From Gaeumannomyces sp. JS-464 (taxonomy: Eukaryota > Ascomycota > Sordariomycetes > Magnaporthales > Magnaporthaceae): a DNA stretch of 64,000 bases. Below the pieces are notes generated by a model. That model searched no databases and had not been told where the DNA came from. It saw only the letters and a list, made by a program, of their open reading frames with translations. Location: the NCBI GenBank assembly GCA_002197995.1, contig NGZR01000001.1, forward strand, positions 310,001-374,000, written 5' to 3'. This document shows, piece by piece, positions 10,300 through 21,570 of the stretch. Made by a program: the position numbers and the translations under genes. Numbering within the stretch: position 1 is the stretch's first letter; the number at the start of each line of letters is the position of its first letter.

Positions 10300-13200
10300 C
10301 GGCGGGAGGCTTATAGCATTATACAGATCCGAAAAGTTGTTTGAAACCATGCGTTCCGGGCGTTTCGGGCTGTTTTCCGGGCTAAAGCCTTTACTCCGGC
10401 CACCGTTGGTTTAAAATGTTAAAGTATTAGCAAAGCCGATTTTAACTTTGCTTTAGCGTTTACCTTTTCGTTTTCGGGAATTCCTATATAGCCCGGGGAT
10501 TAGCGTACGAATATTTGGTATTTATCCATAACGCAATAGATTTTTTTAAAAGCCTTTTATAAACTATTAAAGGCCGTGTTTAAACAGCCGTTAGCCGCCG
10601 AAGTGTTATCGAGGCATAAATGGAAAGTGCAATTGCGGAAGCTCCAAACGGCTTTACGGAGGCCTATTCGAGCCCTTTCCGCTCGCCGTCGAATACTTCC
10701 GCCGGGTGCGTTAACCGGCCGTGCTTGGAAAGTTTGCGTTAACCGGCTTAGTATATTACCCAGCCGTATCCAACTGCCCCGTTTTTTGCTTTAAACCCGT
10801 CGTTGTATATTATAACGTTAGTAGGTGAAAAAGTGCGAAACTACGCCATAAATGCTTTTACGGCTGCAAGCTTTTTTTATATAGCTACCGTAAGCCTCGT
10901 ATATTTATAAGAAAAGTAAGCCGGGCGAGTGCAAGCCGGAGGAGTTCGGCCGTTTTTTGTAAAAAGGTCGCAAGCTTGTTAAAAAAGCCCGCTTTAAGCT
11001 TACGAGCGTTAAAAGCCGGCTTAGCCGTTGCGGTTAAAAGGTGATTTTCCGGGACCGTATTTATACAAGCCGCAAAACGGAAGCGGGCTTATTTTAAAAG
11101 CACTTAAACGCCGAAAATGCCGGATTCGTAATGTAAAGCGTTTATCGGTATAGTTTTCCAAGCTGGTACCACTGTTTGGAAAAACGCTTTTAAAACTTTG
11201 TTAACCCGTTCGATTAAATGGCTTTAGCGGATAATTTGCTATTATGCCGGCTTATATAAATGTGGTTTAGTTTTGCTTTTATACCACATTTCGGCCTCGT
11301 ATAAAGCCGTAAGGATTATAACCGTTATAACGGCTTTATATACCGAGTGTGCCGGTATCCCTTTTATCGAATTCGTAAACCTTCGGAAGTAATTTGCAAC
11401 GCTTTAAGCTTTTACGGCTTTATTATTAACGTGGGCTTTAAAGTTAAGCCTTTGGTCGAAAAAAACCCTTAACCACCGTAAAACTTTTGTAGCTTGTTAT
11501 ATGGTAAAGCCTTTCGCCGTAACCGCTAAAATTGTGGGGTTTTTCCGCTTGGAAAAATGCATAAGCTCGCATTTTCCCGGGTCGAAAGCAACCTTATTAG
11601 CTTTACCTTAACGTAGGATTTCCGTTATAATAACCTTTACTTTACGGGAGTACTTTTTCGAGGTGCTACCCGTTACGCAAATGCTTATATTATTCGCGTA
11701 TCCGTATTTAACCGCTTTTGTTTTAGGTAGGATTTTAGCCATATAAAGCATAAATAAAACCGGTAACGCCGGTAACCTTTAGGGTAACCCGCAGTCCGGG
11801 AAGAAAAAAAGTGCCGTGGCGTTTTCCAAACGCACTTTTACCACCCTATTTTTTGCAAACGATAACACTTATCGTACTAACGTTAAATCCTAGCCTTAGT
11901 TTAGGAGCTTTCGTAAAAGCTTCCGGCGAAGTACAACGTCGAAAGCCTTTTATACATTTATAATAATAAAAGCGGCGGACTTATGCTTATGGAAAGCTCG
12001 TTTTACCTTATGGGCTACGCACGCCGTTAAATCGGTAGCGGCTTTTTTCGAAGTAACCCCGGCGTATTGCGAGGCTATTAGCCCGTATTGCAACGCGAGG
12101 AAGGCCATTCGCGAGGTTACCAAACGTTCCAACCCTTTTTTAAATACGGAAGTAAAGCTATCGGGCGGTAGGATTTTGGGTTTGTTATATCCGATTTATT
12201 CGGTTTTTTTAACATAACCACCTCCGTTATGCGGAAAAAGCCCGGGTAGTGCCCGGCTTTAAAGCAGGCTTCGAAAAAAGCTTTAACGTACTTTCCTATT
12301 ACCGGCCATGCCGTTATAAGCAGCTTAACCGTTAAAAAATCGACGCCCGGGGCCGTATTTGCCGTACCGACGGTAGATTTCCGGCATTTTTTTAAAAAAC
12401 GTAAGGGTTCCACGGGAGTTATGCGGTTATTTGGGGGGCCTTTTACTATAACGGGTTTTTTTTGTAAATCGTCCTCCGCCGTAAACCTACGAAGAATTTT
12501 GCGGTTTAATGCTTCCGTTTTATCCTTCGAGGTTATTATTACCTCCCCGTCGATATTTAATAGGGGGAGCCGTATAACCGGTATAAGTTTATGCCATTTT
12601 ACAGCCCGGTATAACGCTATTAAAAAATTCATTTCTTTTAGCACGCTAGCTTAATGCTATTTTTTAACCGCCCGGATTGTTGCTTTTAAAACACGGGTTT
12701 CGGCCGTAAAAAGCCCTCCATTTGCCATAGCTTTTGCAAAGTCCCGTTATACGTTAGCGCACTTTTCGTTCCACTAGGGTTAGCCTTTTCTTTTAGCTTT
12801 AAGCCCCCGGCCGAAAGCCATTAACGCATTTTTTAGCAGGTTTATTAATGCTTTGGCCGTTTTATTTAAGTAATTCGCCGTGCATGGATTTATAAATGGC
12901 GGCAAACTGCCGGCCCCCGTTATTACCGCGTTTGCGAAAAACGGTAGTTTATCGTTTAATAGCGTAACACGCCGGCAATCCGGAACGGAGTTATTGCGGT
13001 TAGGAACTTCGATCCGTATCGAGCGGTGGTCCGAATTGGTTGCTAGCAAAAGGTCGATTTCCGCTGTTGCTAAAAAGGCGTTAGAAAAGGTAAAATTTAA
13101 AACGCCCCTATCGTTATGCGTAGGTTAACCTAGGTCGGTAAGTAGGAAAAGGTTATAAATATTAACCTATTGGGTTATATTTTAGCCCCTATTCCTATTA

Positions 13201-13900
13201 CCTTTAACCGGATCCCACGCCGAAAACTTTGCGTTAAAGTCCCTAGCTATAATGCATTTTGTCGTTAAGCGCTAACGTAGTAAAAAGTTTAACGAGGGTT
13301 TCGAAAGGTCCCTTAAAAGCCTATATACGTTAACAAAAGTGCACCCGGCGACGGTAAGCTAAAGGATGTCCCGGGTATTGCTTGCCGGCCGGTTCGCTAC
13401 CGGCCGGAACCCCGGGTTTTTCCGCACGTAGGTTATTATCCTAGGTTTAATTTAATAGTCGTGCCAGCTATTTACCGAGGTAAATAGCTTGTACGACGGG
13501 TAAATGCAAAGCATAAGCTTCCCTTTTCACGCGTTAAAAGGCTTTTGCATTAGCACCACGTTAATATTTTAGCTCCAAAATAATTGGAGTAAAGTAACCC
13601 CCGTTTTCCAGCTACGTTAAACGTTCGCTTAGGCGGCGGTTAAAGCACGGCGTTTAAAGCGAAGCCCCAAACGCCGGGCTTTATTACCATGCGTTTGTTA
13701 TATCCGGTTAGCTGCTGGCATACGTAAAAGCGGCGTTAGTGTATTAAGGGCTTTGGTTTTAAAGTTGTTAGCCGGCGGTACCGTCGGTTTCCTCCAGGGG
13801 GTTTCCGGTTATTTCGATAGCCCTTTCGGGCTTGGGGAGGTTTAGTTCCATATCCGCCAGTATTTCGTATTAGTTGTTAAAACTAACCTAAGTTTTTTTG
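10300..13900 (-). pseudogene. LINE ORF2, AP endonuclease and reverse transcriptase
   Basis: Endonuclease motifs are readable near 13230-13190 (RDFNAKFSAWDPVKGN) and 13049-13010 (LATNSDHRSIRIEVPNR, the SDH block). The RT N-terminal region is an open stretch at 12644-12117: RRFTAEDDLQ, then GTANTAPGVDFLTVKLLI, HYPGFFRITEVVMLKKPNKS and KSYRPIALLPYLKKG, the classical fungal LINE RT blocks. Downstream RT, and any RNase H, are too broken to assign residues. The enzyme would nick the target and prime reverse transcription there. The start is uncertain. Confidence 0.7.
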
Positions 13901-14149
13901 GCAAAGTGCTTTTCCTATCGGCCGTACGGGCCACGCCTTCCGGGGCCGGCGGGCCTACCGGGTTTGCTGTAACGGCGAAAACGACGGCGGGGTGGCGGGG
14001 GTGGCAGCGGCGATAGGGATGGCTGGAATAACGGCGATAACGGTATTAGCCGTAAGGTTAACAGCGGCGATAGCGGCTGTATTAGCGGTATCGTTAATAG
14101 TAATAACGGTAGCCGCAATAATAGCAATAGCGGTTGTAAGGTTTGCCGT

Positions 14150-15660
14150 TAAATTAACGGCTACGGCGGAGCCGCCCGTAGTAATAGCGGTTGCGGGAAG
14201 GGTATCGTCGGTAGTAGCGGCAAGGTGGTAGCGGTGGTAACGGCGGCTTCCGCCGCTTTTGCCGCCGCCCGGTACGCTTGTGCGCTTAACCTCCTAACAG
14301 CCCTTTTTTCCTTATAAGTTAAGTGTTTAGCATTTCGTTTACCCGTACGGGCTTTATAAAGCATTCGGGTGGTTGGCAAATACGGGCCCGAGCATTCGCG
14401 CATTGCGGGGGGCCGTACACGGTTGTACGTGCCGGTCGTCGTTTATTTTCCCGCACTAAAAGCACTTATCGGCCCGGGCGCAATTACGGGCCACGTGGAA
14501 GCCGTGGCAGCCAAAAGTGTGCTGGGTAACCGGCGGGTGTCGTTGTACGCGGCGTAAGAAAAAAGTGATCCCCAAAGCTTAAACCCGGCCATTTGCGTAA
14601 AAGGATATAATTTACGATATACGCTTTTAGTCGACGCCGGCTTTAAAAGGCTTAACGTTTACCGGTTTATGCTTTATTTAGGCTTCCACTTCCTCCCGAA
14701 CCAGTTTATCCAATACCGGGACGCATTGTTTAAAGCCGTTAATTAAGGAGGTAAAACAGTTAAAAATTACGTAATTGTACCAAATTTCGGGCTTTTCGAT
14801 TTTTTCGGCGTTATATAAACGGCTTAGTTCGGATCGGTGTTGCAAAAGCCGGCTTTGGATATTGGCCGTTTTTGCTTTTAACACGAACCCGGTAAAGGAT
14901 GTCGGCTGTTGTAAACGGCAGGTTTTTACTATCGGCAAAGGCTTTGCGAATGCTAAAACCCGTTTGTTAGTTAGCTTAAGCCTGCCGTTTTTCCGAAATC
15001 CTAACAAACATTTAAAAGTCGGCTTTAAAGCCTATTAATAAGCGGGGTGCCCGGGTAGTTTAAAGCGTACGGTTCCGATAAGCCTGTGCGGGTTGTTAAG
15101 GTTATTAGTGGCCTCCCGGGCTACCAACGCGTAAATGGCCGGGGGCGTGCGTTGCGAGGGCTCCGGGGCCCCGTATAAGCTTTTTTCCTTTTCGGCCGGC
15201 GTAAGTAAGCCGAAAAGGGCTTATTTAGCGTAGTCGATAAAATAATCTTTCCAGCCGTTGGTTTCGAGGATTGCTTCCGCCGGAAGGGAGGTAATGCCGG
15301 CGTCGATAAATCGGGCTAGCGTGGCGCAAATTAAGGCCGTTTGTTATTATTTGCGGCTATAGCTCGCAATAATTTCCTCCGCGGCCGCCGCGGCCAACCC
15401 GACAAGTGGGCGCGTACGCCGGCGTTAGGGGAGGGGGGAGGGGCACCTATGCCGGTGCTGCCGTCGTGGAAGCCTTCCTGGCCCTGATCGGGCCCTATTG
15501 GGTGTTGCTAATTTCGCAACGAGGACGGCGTGGTCGGGTGCGCTAACGCGCGGGGGGGGCCCGGGTGGCAGCGACGCGTTCCTCCAGGCCGTTGGGCCGA
15601 CGAGGAGGGCGCGCGCCACCCTATTGGCCGAAAGGGGGGCTGTTGGCAACGGCATGTTGC
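14150..15660 (-). pseudogene. LINE ORF1, gag-like protein with zinc knuckles
   Basis: The N-terminal part is Pro/Arg/Ala-rich (15655 downward). A central block at 15007-14678 reads VLAFAKPLPIVKTCRLQQPT and NIQSRLLQHRSELSRLYNAE, then ends NGFKQCVPVLDKLVREEVEA. A Cys/His region follows near 14560-14350 (CHGFHVARNC, later CGK...DDRHVQPCTAP and NHPECFIKPVRVN). This is the knuckle arrangement of Tad1/I-type ORF1 RNA-binding proteins, which coat the element RNA. A low-complexity stretch at 14000-14270 built of short GCGGTAATA-like units separates it from ORF2. Several frame breaks and stops. Confidence 0.65.
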
Positions 15661-15793
15661 CGTCGCCAGCGCCGTTGGCGGGCGTGGTTATTGGTATTGG
15701 GTCGCTAATTGGCGGGTGTTAAGGATTTGTATGCAATTTGGCAGTGTGCACTAACAGCGCAATGCCAAAAATTGGTAAATTCGAGGAAGGTGC

Positions 15794-15890
15794 TAAAAGG
15801 CCGGGGAGGGAATGCGCGAAAATGCAGTTTTAGTATGTACTTAACAAATGCCTCCTTTTCGGAATCCGTTAATTTCCGATTTTTGGGCAC
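15794..15890 (-). pseudogene. pogo/Fot1 transposase, copy P3, N-terminal part
   Basis: Reads PKNRKLTDSEKEAFVKYIL and RAFPPRP, the family N-terminus, then is cut by the LINE. The codon at the usual start is GTG, not ATG. Copy P7 has the same base change, so it is a shared trait of this subfamily and not RIP damage. Confidence 0.75.
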
Positions 15891-16144
15891 CCAGTCGCGT
15901 CGAGCAGTTCGGCCGCGCTTTCGCCGGGCGAAGGTGGAAAAGTCGACGTCGTAAATCTTAGCGGCGCCCCGGATATTTAACTGTGGATTCGATGCGATCG
16001 CTTAAAAGGTTAAAACAATTTTGGGTTTGTCGCTTTTGTTTGCCATTATTTGTTATGGAGCTATTCGCGAATAAAATTGGATTAACGTGTGGACGCGTTA
16101 ATTGTAACACATTTGGGTTTGTGGCATAAAAGGGTAAACTACGT

Positions 16145-16338
16145 TATATGTTTTAAATATATAACAAATATATTACTTTTAAGTTTTAATGTTATATATG
16201 TTATATTTATAGTAAACATATTATTTTTAAATTACGTAACCGGTTTTAATTTTAAATGCAGGGTTGTAATGCTGCATTAAAAGCAGCCCTTTTTAAATGC
16301 TTGTAATTGTAATAAAAAGGGTAATAAATTTTAAAGCT
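16145..16338. repeat. Short AT-rich tandem repeat
   Basis: The block ATATAACAAATATATTACTTTTAAG (16155-16180) is repeated imperfectly about 47 bp later (ATAGTAAACATATTATTTTTAAA). A copy also lies left of P3 near 7962-7988. No coding content. Confidence 0.45.
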
Positions 16339-16403
16339 TTGCGTTATAAAAACAATGAAAAAATAGCGCGTTTATATAGGAAAAAAGTGGCCGGATAAAA
16401 GGG
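16339..16403 (-). repeat. Right partner of the 65 bp inverted repeat (mate 1527-1592)
   Basis: Contains GCGCGTTTATATAGGAAAAAAG and GGCCGGATAAAAGGGT, the complement of 1527-1592 with C-to-T changes. Just outside it, GGCCAAATAGGAGGTCC resembles a mutated family B pogo terminus. Confidence 0.6.
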
Positions 16404-16426
16404 TGGCCAAATAGGAGGTCCATTAA

Positions 16427-16942
16427 CTTAATTTTTTAACGTTGTTATAATAGTAAAAGCTCGTCGCGCAAAGCATATAATGTTACCATTTTTTTAAAAG
16501 CTGCTAGTTTAAGTTAAAAGTGCGATTTAATAAAAAAAGGGTAGGTTTATAAATCGCGCTAACCGGAAAGGGAGTTTTAACACGTAAATACGTTATTTAA
16601 ACCGCGGTTACAAACTGTTAACAATTTTTAACAGCTTTTTTTCTTAACATGCATAAATAAACAAATTAACCAAACTATAAAATAATAATTTAAAGGATTT
16701 TTTTTAATACTTTTAATATTATACATATATACATAAAATACATCGAATTTAATTAATACCGTTATTAACGCTTTAGTATTTTTTTTAAAAAAAAAAAACA
16801 ATAATATAAAAATCACTTTAGTTTAACTATTCGACGATTACCACATACGTAAAAACAAAAATAATTTTAAACTTTAGTTATTATACGCGGTAATAAATCG
16901 AAATTTTTAAAATTTTAACAAATTAATTATCGGGATTTATAT
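16427..16942. other. AT-rich intergenic stretch, nothing recognised
   Basis: About 500 bp without a readable frame, repeat boundary or RNA-like structure that I could support. It ends at the TA target of copy P4. Confidence 0.5.
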
Positions 16943-17049
16943 TAACGTGGTTTATTAGTAAGTGCTATACATTAACAAATGTTATACCCACACCCGACCT
17001 CCGGTTAATCGACGCGCATACTAACCTAATAACGCTAAAAATCCATTTA

Positions 17050-19085
17050 AACTATTTAAAACTATGTATCGGACATTTTTACTTTTTTTAACAAATGCGC
17101 GCATTATGTCCGGTTTTACCGCAAATGCTATATCACCGACGAGTTATCGTCGCCTTTTTTTCTTAACTTTTATAATCGCGCATTTTTTGCTATAATTATT
17201 TATTTAGCTCTTTTTAATTTAAAACATTTCGTACTTTTTCGATAGTAAGTAACCTTTTTAGTTAAATGCGTGTTTTTTTAGCCTTTCGACGTTTATTTAA
17301 TATTTCGTTCGCTTTTTAAACGTAAACATTTCGGCTCGAAAAAGGGCCACTTTATGTATTATCGCTTTCGCCTTTTTTGCAATTTGGTTTATAACTATAT
17401 AAATGGAAGTTAAAAAGCTACTTTAGTAATTGGAAATTCGAGTTTTAATGTGTTCGGATTGCGAAGTTGCTTTTTTTAACTGTTTTAAGCGTTTTAAAAA
17501 TGCAAAATTCGGGGTCGTTTAAAAGCGTTTTTAAAAAAATTGTAAAAATATAAGGTTTTAATTGGGGCGTGCTTGCGCTAATTACAGTAATTAACAGGGT
17601 TACGTTTAATTAGTACGAGTTTTATTAAGCATTATAAGTAGTGCTGGTAAGGCTTTAAGCTTAATAGGTAGTACAAGCTTGTATTGCAAAAAAGGGTCGC
17701 TAACTCGACTTTTTATATACCTTCCGACATCGATCCCGCGGGCTCCTCGCTTAAAAGGGTTCCGGTACCGCACGCGATTTTCCGAAAATTTATTTTGTAT
17801 AGGGAAATTAAAAAATCGACCTACGGCTATTAAAGCCATTTTTACGTTAAGCTTTTAAATTTAACTTATGCGTTTTTTACTTTTGCTTTAACGCGTGCAA
17901 AGTAGGTAAATTAAGTAACTTTACAGCTGCTAACTTAGGCGTTATAGCACATTATAGGCCGACTTTATGCACAAATCCATAAAAGTATAAAGTAGGTAAT
18001 ACAAGGTAAGTAGTGCGGGGTAAGTAAAGTTTATACACCCAACTTTAACTAAATACATTAATTATTTTAATAAAAATTAAAGTTTGTAACTTTATATCCA
18101 GCTTTTTTAAAACCGAGTTTAAATTTAAAAAAAGCAATATTAACCTTTTAAAAGCTTTTTTAAATGTTTCCTTCGGTTATAAAATTAAAAAATGCCGCTT
18201 TAAACGCCGAAAGGAATTCGACCTTAATTACGTGGTTAACGTATAACTTTATTACGTTTTCGATTTATTAACCGTACGCTTTTTTTATAAGGTTAAAACA
18301 TTTAACGTTAAACGGTTAAAAGAAATAAAACGAATATAAAGGTATATAAAGCGTAATAATGTTATATTTTTAATAATAAAGCTCGAAATTCGTCAAATGG
18401 TAGCTTTCGTAGCCGTTTAGCACTAATAAACGATGGGTGCTTTTCGTACGCGATATAATGTGTTTATCGAAATGCTAGATTTATTTTAAGCTAAGCTCGT
18501 TCGTAATTAACCCGTTTAAATTTATTACGATAACTTAATCGCGTAAAAAGTCGGTTTTCGAATATTAATTAGCTAAATGGTATTACTTTTTAACGATAAT
18601 AAAAAAAAATCGCTTAGCCGTAATAATTAACTTTTTAAATAATTGTAACCCATTCCCGGTTACTAAGTTAAACTAGCTTTGTTTTATTACGGCCTTTCGA
18701 TATTGTAATAATTATAACGGCCGCGATTATGCTTATAAAAAAGCCGGCTTCGTTAAAATTATAAATATTATTATTTTAAATGCCATATTTAGTTATAATA
18801 TTCCGTATAAAATTAAACGACGCAAAAACGAGCTTGGAATTTTCGCATTTGGCCTTTTAATAATCGTACTTTTAAATTTAACGCGTGCCGAGCTTTGCAC
18901 GGCGTTTAACGAACTTTTCGACTTAGCACATTACTAACGGTACCCGCGTCGCGTTCGGCGAGCAATCGGTTAGCTATATTTTTAACATTAAAAAGCCGGA
19001 AAAGAAATGCGCGAGAATTTAATTCGAGTATATATTTAATAAGCGCCTTTTTTTGGATTTTATTAATTTTCGTGTTTTAAATATG
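17050..19085 (-). pseudogene. pogo/Fot1 transposase, copy P4 (interrupted)
   Basis: Family blocks in order on the - strand: N-terminal region near 18960-19080, DETGF-type residues near 18745-18765, the HFDKHI/LDGHES-type blocks near 18390-18500, then the 528 bp insert, and the CCHC C-terminus near 17100-17150. The insert interrupts the segment that reads KLDVKLRI...LLNDAELW in copy P8. Stops in every frame; not functional. Confidence 0.72.
17542..18069. mobile_element. Unclassified 528 bp insertion in copy P4
   Basis: The host transposon sequence is interrupted here and resumes afterwards, flanked by near-identical 9 bp (AAAAAAATT at 17533-17541, ATAAAAATT at 18070-18078), which I take as a target duplication. 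It shows no clear terminal inverted repeats and no match to the LTRs in this window. It contains a 77-codon open frame on the - strand (17606-17839) with RYRNPFKRGARGIDVGRYIK, which I do not recognise. A 9 bp duplication would suit a Mutator-like or non-autonomous element, but this is inference. Confidence 0.45.
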
Positions 19086-19493
19086 CAATCGCGTTAAGCA
19101 AGTTAGCCGCGCTTCCGCCGGGCGAAGGTGGAAAAGTTAATTTCGTAAATTTTAGCGGCGTTTCGGATATTTAATTATAAATTTAATACGATCGCTTAAA
19201 AAGTTAAAACAATTTTGCAATCGTCGCTTTTATTTGCCATTATTTATTATAAAGCTATTTATGGATAAAATTAAATTAACGCGTAAACGCGTTAATTGTG
19301 GCATTCGTTAATTGTGGCATTCGTTAATGTGTAGCATTTACTAATAAACCACGTTATATTAATTTTCCTTTTTTTATATTTAATTATATAACGTTATTTG
19401 TTTTTATTTTAACTTTTTTTTTTAAAGTTTTAACCTGTTAATTATTTTATTAAATAAACGGATTTAACGCGTTAAATTTATTTTTTAATTATA

Positions 19494-21350
19494 ACGTAAT
19501 CCATTAATAAACGATACATATTAATAAGCGATATACGAATCGCGAAAACGCGATATATTTTTTTTTACTTTTAATTTTTCCACCGATATACATGCTAACT
19601 AAAGCAAAAAAAACCGATTAATTCTCGCTTTTTAAGCTTTACAATCGAATTTAAAACTAAGCATTCGGGCCGCTGCTAAAATTTATTCGATCGCGTTCGC
19701 CACTTTCGTTAAACGAAAGCGCGGTAAGCTTGCTCGACGCGATAACAAACTCGAATTACGAAAATTAACGGAATCCGAAAAGGAAGCGCTTATTAAATAT
19801 ATATTCGAGCTGGATTTTCGCGCATTCCTTCCCCGGCTTTTTAGTATTAAAAATATGGCTAACCAATTCCTCGCCGAACGCAACGCGAGCACCGTTAGCA
19901 AATGCTAAGTTAAAAAGTTCGTTAAACGCCGCGCAAAGCTCGGCACGCGCTAAATTCGAAAGTACGATTACTAAAAGCTAAATGCGAAAATCCTAAGCTC
20001 GTTTTTGCGTAATTCGACCTTATGCGAAATATTATAGCAAAATATGGTATTTAAAATAACGACATTTATAATTTCGACGAAACCGGTTTTTTTATAAGCA
20101 TAATCGCCGCCGTTATAATTATTATAACATTAAAAGCCGTAATAAAGCAAAGCTAGTTTAATTTAACAACCGGAAATGGGTTATAATTATTTAAAAGATT
20201 AATAATTACGGTTAAACGGGTTTTCCTTTTATTATCGTTAAAAGCAATACCATTTAGTTAATTAGTATTCGAAAACCGACTTTTTACGTAAATTAGGTTA
20301 TTATATAATAAGCGCTAACGGGTGGATTACGAACGAATTTGGCTTAAAATAAATTTAGCATTTCGATAAACACATTACAGCTCGTTTTACGAAATCCTAT
20401 CGTTTATTAATGCTAAACGGCTACGAAGGCTATTATTTAACGGATTTCGAACTTTATTACTAAAAATATATATATTATTACGCTTTATATACTTTCGCAT
20501 TTGTTTTATTTTTTTTAACCATTTAACGTTAAATATTTCGGGCTTTTTAAAAAGGCGTACGGTTAATAAATCGAAAATTTAATAAGGTTATACGTTAACC
20601 ACGTAATTAAAATCCAGTTTTTTCGGCGTTTAAAACGGCATTTTTTAAGTTTATAACGGAAAAAAAATATCCGAAAAGGTTTTTAAAAGGTTAGCTTTGC
20701 TTTTTTTAAGCCGGATTCGGTTTTAAAAAAGTTAAATATAAAGTTATAAATTCCAACTCCCCCGAAAACGTTTTTAAATAACCCCGAACTTTGGACTTTT
20801 AAAACGCCGCAAATAGTTAAAAAAGCAATTTCGCAATTTAAACATATTAAAACTCGAATTTCCAATTATTAAAATAACTTTCCGACATTTATATTAACGG
20901 TTATAAACCAATTTGCGAAATAAACGAGTTCGATTATGCATTTAATAGCCCTTTTTAAAGCCGAAATTGCTTCGCTACGCAAAGCGAACGAAACGTTAAG
21001 TAAACGCCGGAAGGCTAAAAAAAACGTGTTTAATTCGGAAGGTTACTTACTATCGAAAAGGTACGAAATGTTTTAAACTAGTAAGAGTTAAATGGATAAT
21101 TATAGCAAAAAATGCGCGATTATAAGGGTTAAAAAAAGGCGACGACGATTCGTCGGCGATGTGGCATTTGCGGCAAAACCGGACATAATGCGCGCATTTG
21201 CTAAAAAAAAGTAAAAATGTCCGATATATATAGTTTTAAGTAATTTAAATAGATTTCCGGCGTTTTTAGGTTAGCATACGCGTCTATTATCCGGAGGTCG
21301 AGTCCGGGTGTGTCGCTCGCTAATATGTATCGCTTACTAATAAACCACGT
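19494..21350 (+). mobile_element. pogo/Fot1-type transposon copy P5 (family A)
   Basis: Ends ACGTAATCCATTAATAAACG (19494) and the inverted CGCTTACTAATAAACCACGT (to 21350), with TA at 19492-19493 and 21351-21352; 1,857 bp. The left arm shows a clear pair, ATTAATAAACGATACAT and ATTAATAAGCGATATAC. The transposase is on the + strand. Confidence 0.85.
19745..21215 (+). pseudogene. pogo/Fot1 transposase, copy P5
   Basis: N-terminal residues KLRKLTESEKEALIKYIFEL are readable near 19750-19810 and the FDETGF block near 20065-20085. HFDKHI and LLMLNGYEG-type residues lie near 20360-20425 and the CCHC region near 21165-21205 (CGKTGHNAR-type). The second catalytic Asp codon reads Asn (LNGY), a G-to-A change on the coding strand. 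Dead copy. Confidence 0.77.
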
Positions 21351-21570
21351 TATATAAATTTTAATTTTAATTATTTTAATTTAATTTTTCATAATTTTTC
21401 CAGCGTTAATTTTAATATAATAACGTTTAAAAAAATTACGAAATGTTATTTTTTTTGAACCCATTTTTAATATAAATTTTAAAAAAACAACAAAATAATT
21501 TATTAGTTTAAACCTTTTTAAATAGCTTTTTTATTAAAAAATACCGTTGTATAATTATTAAAATTATGTA

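Larger units (their letters stand above)
9518..15793 (-). mobile_element. Tad1-like non-LTR retrotransposon (LINE)
   Basis: A 6.3 kb element inserted into copy P3. It is bracketed by an imperfect 13-14 bp target duplication (AAAAAGCCGGGGA at 9506-9518, AAAAGGCCGGGGA at 15795-15807). On the - strand it holds ORF1 with zinc knuckles, then ORF2 with AP-endonuclease and reverse transcriptase. The order and sequence fit the fungal Tad1/I group. The 3' end (low coordinate) is a short pyrimidine-rich stretch in the sense strand rather than poly(A). Damage is lighter and GC higher than in the surrounding pogo copy, which fits a later arrival. Confidence 0.8.
7996..16144 (-). mobile_element. pogo/Fot1-type transposon copy P3, split by a LINE
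   Basis: The ends match over about 40 bp: ACGTAATTTACCTTTTTATG at 7996 and, inverted, CATAAAAGGGTAAACTACGT ending 16144, with TA at 7994-7995 and 16145-16146. The copy is complete except that it is opened at 9518-15793 by a LINE. Removing that gives about 1.87 kb, the family size. Its termini and its transposase start resemble copy P7 (30441-32296), so these two form a subfamily. Confidence 0.85.
16945..19354 (-). mobile_element. pogo/Fot1-type transposon copy P4 (family A) with a 528 bp insert
   Basis: Ends ACGTGGTTTATTAGTAAGTG (16945) and the inverted CATTTACTAATAAACCACGT (to 19354), with TA at 16943-16944 and 19355-19356. The 2,410 bp length is explained by a foreign segment at 17542-18069. 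The transposase is on the - strand and heavily damaged. Confidence 0.83.

Noticed and set aside
15425..15754. Several overlapping GC-rich open frames on both strands
   Set aside because: GC-rich composition makes long frames by chance here. Only the - strand one fits the LINE ORF1 position; the + strand ones are shadows.
1636..16425. Pairing of the 1636 terminus with the outer sequence at 16404-16425 as one element
   Set aside because: They do look alike, but the 3430-3455 terminus pairs better with 1636 and encloses exactly one transposase.
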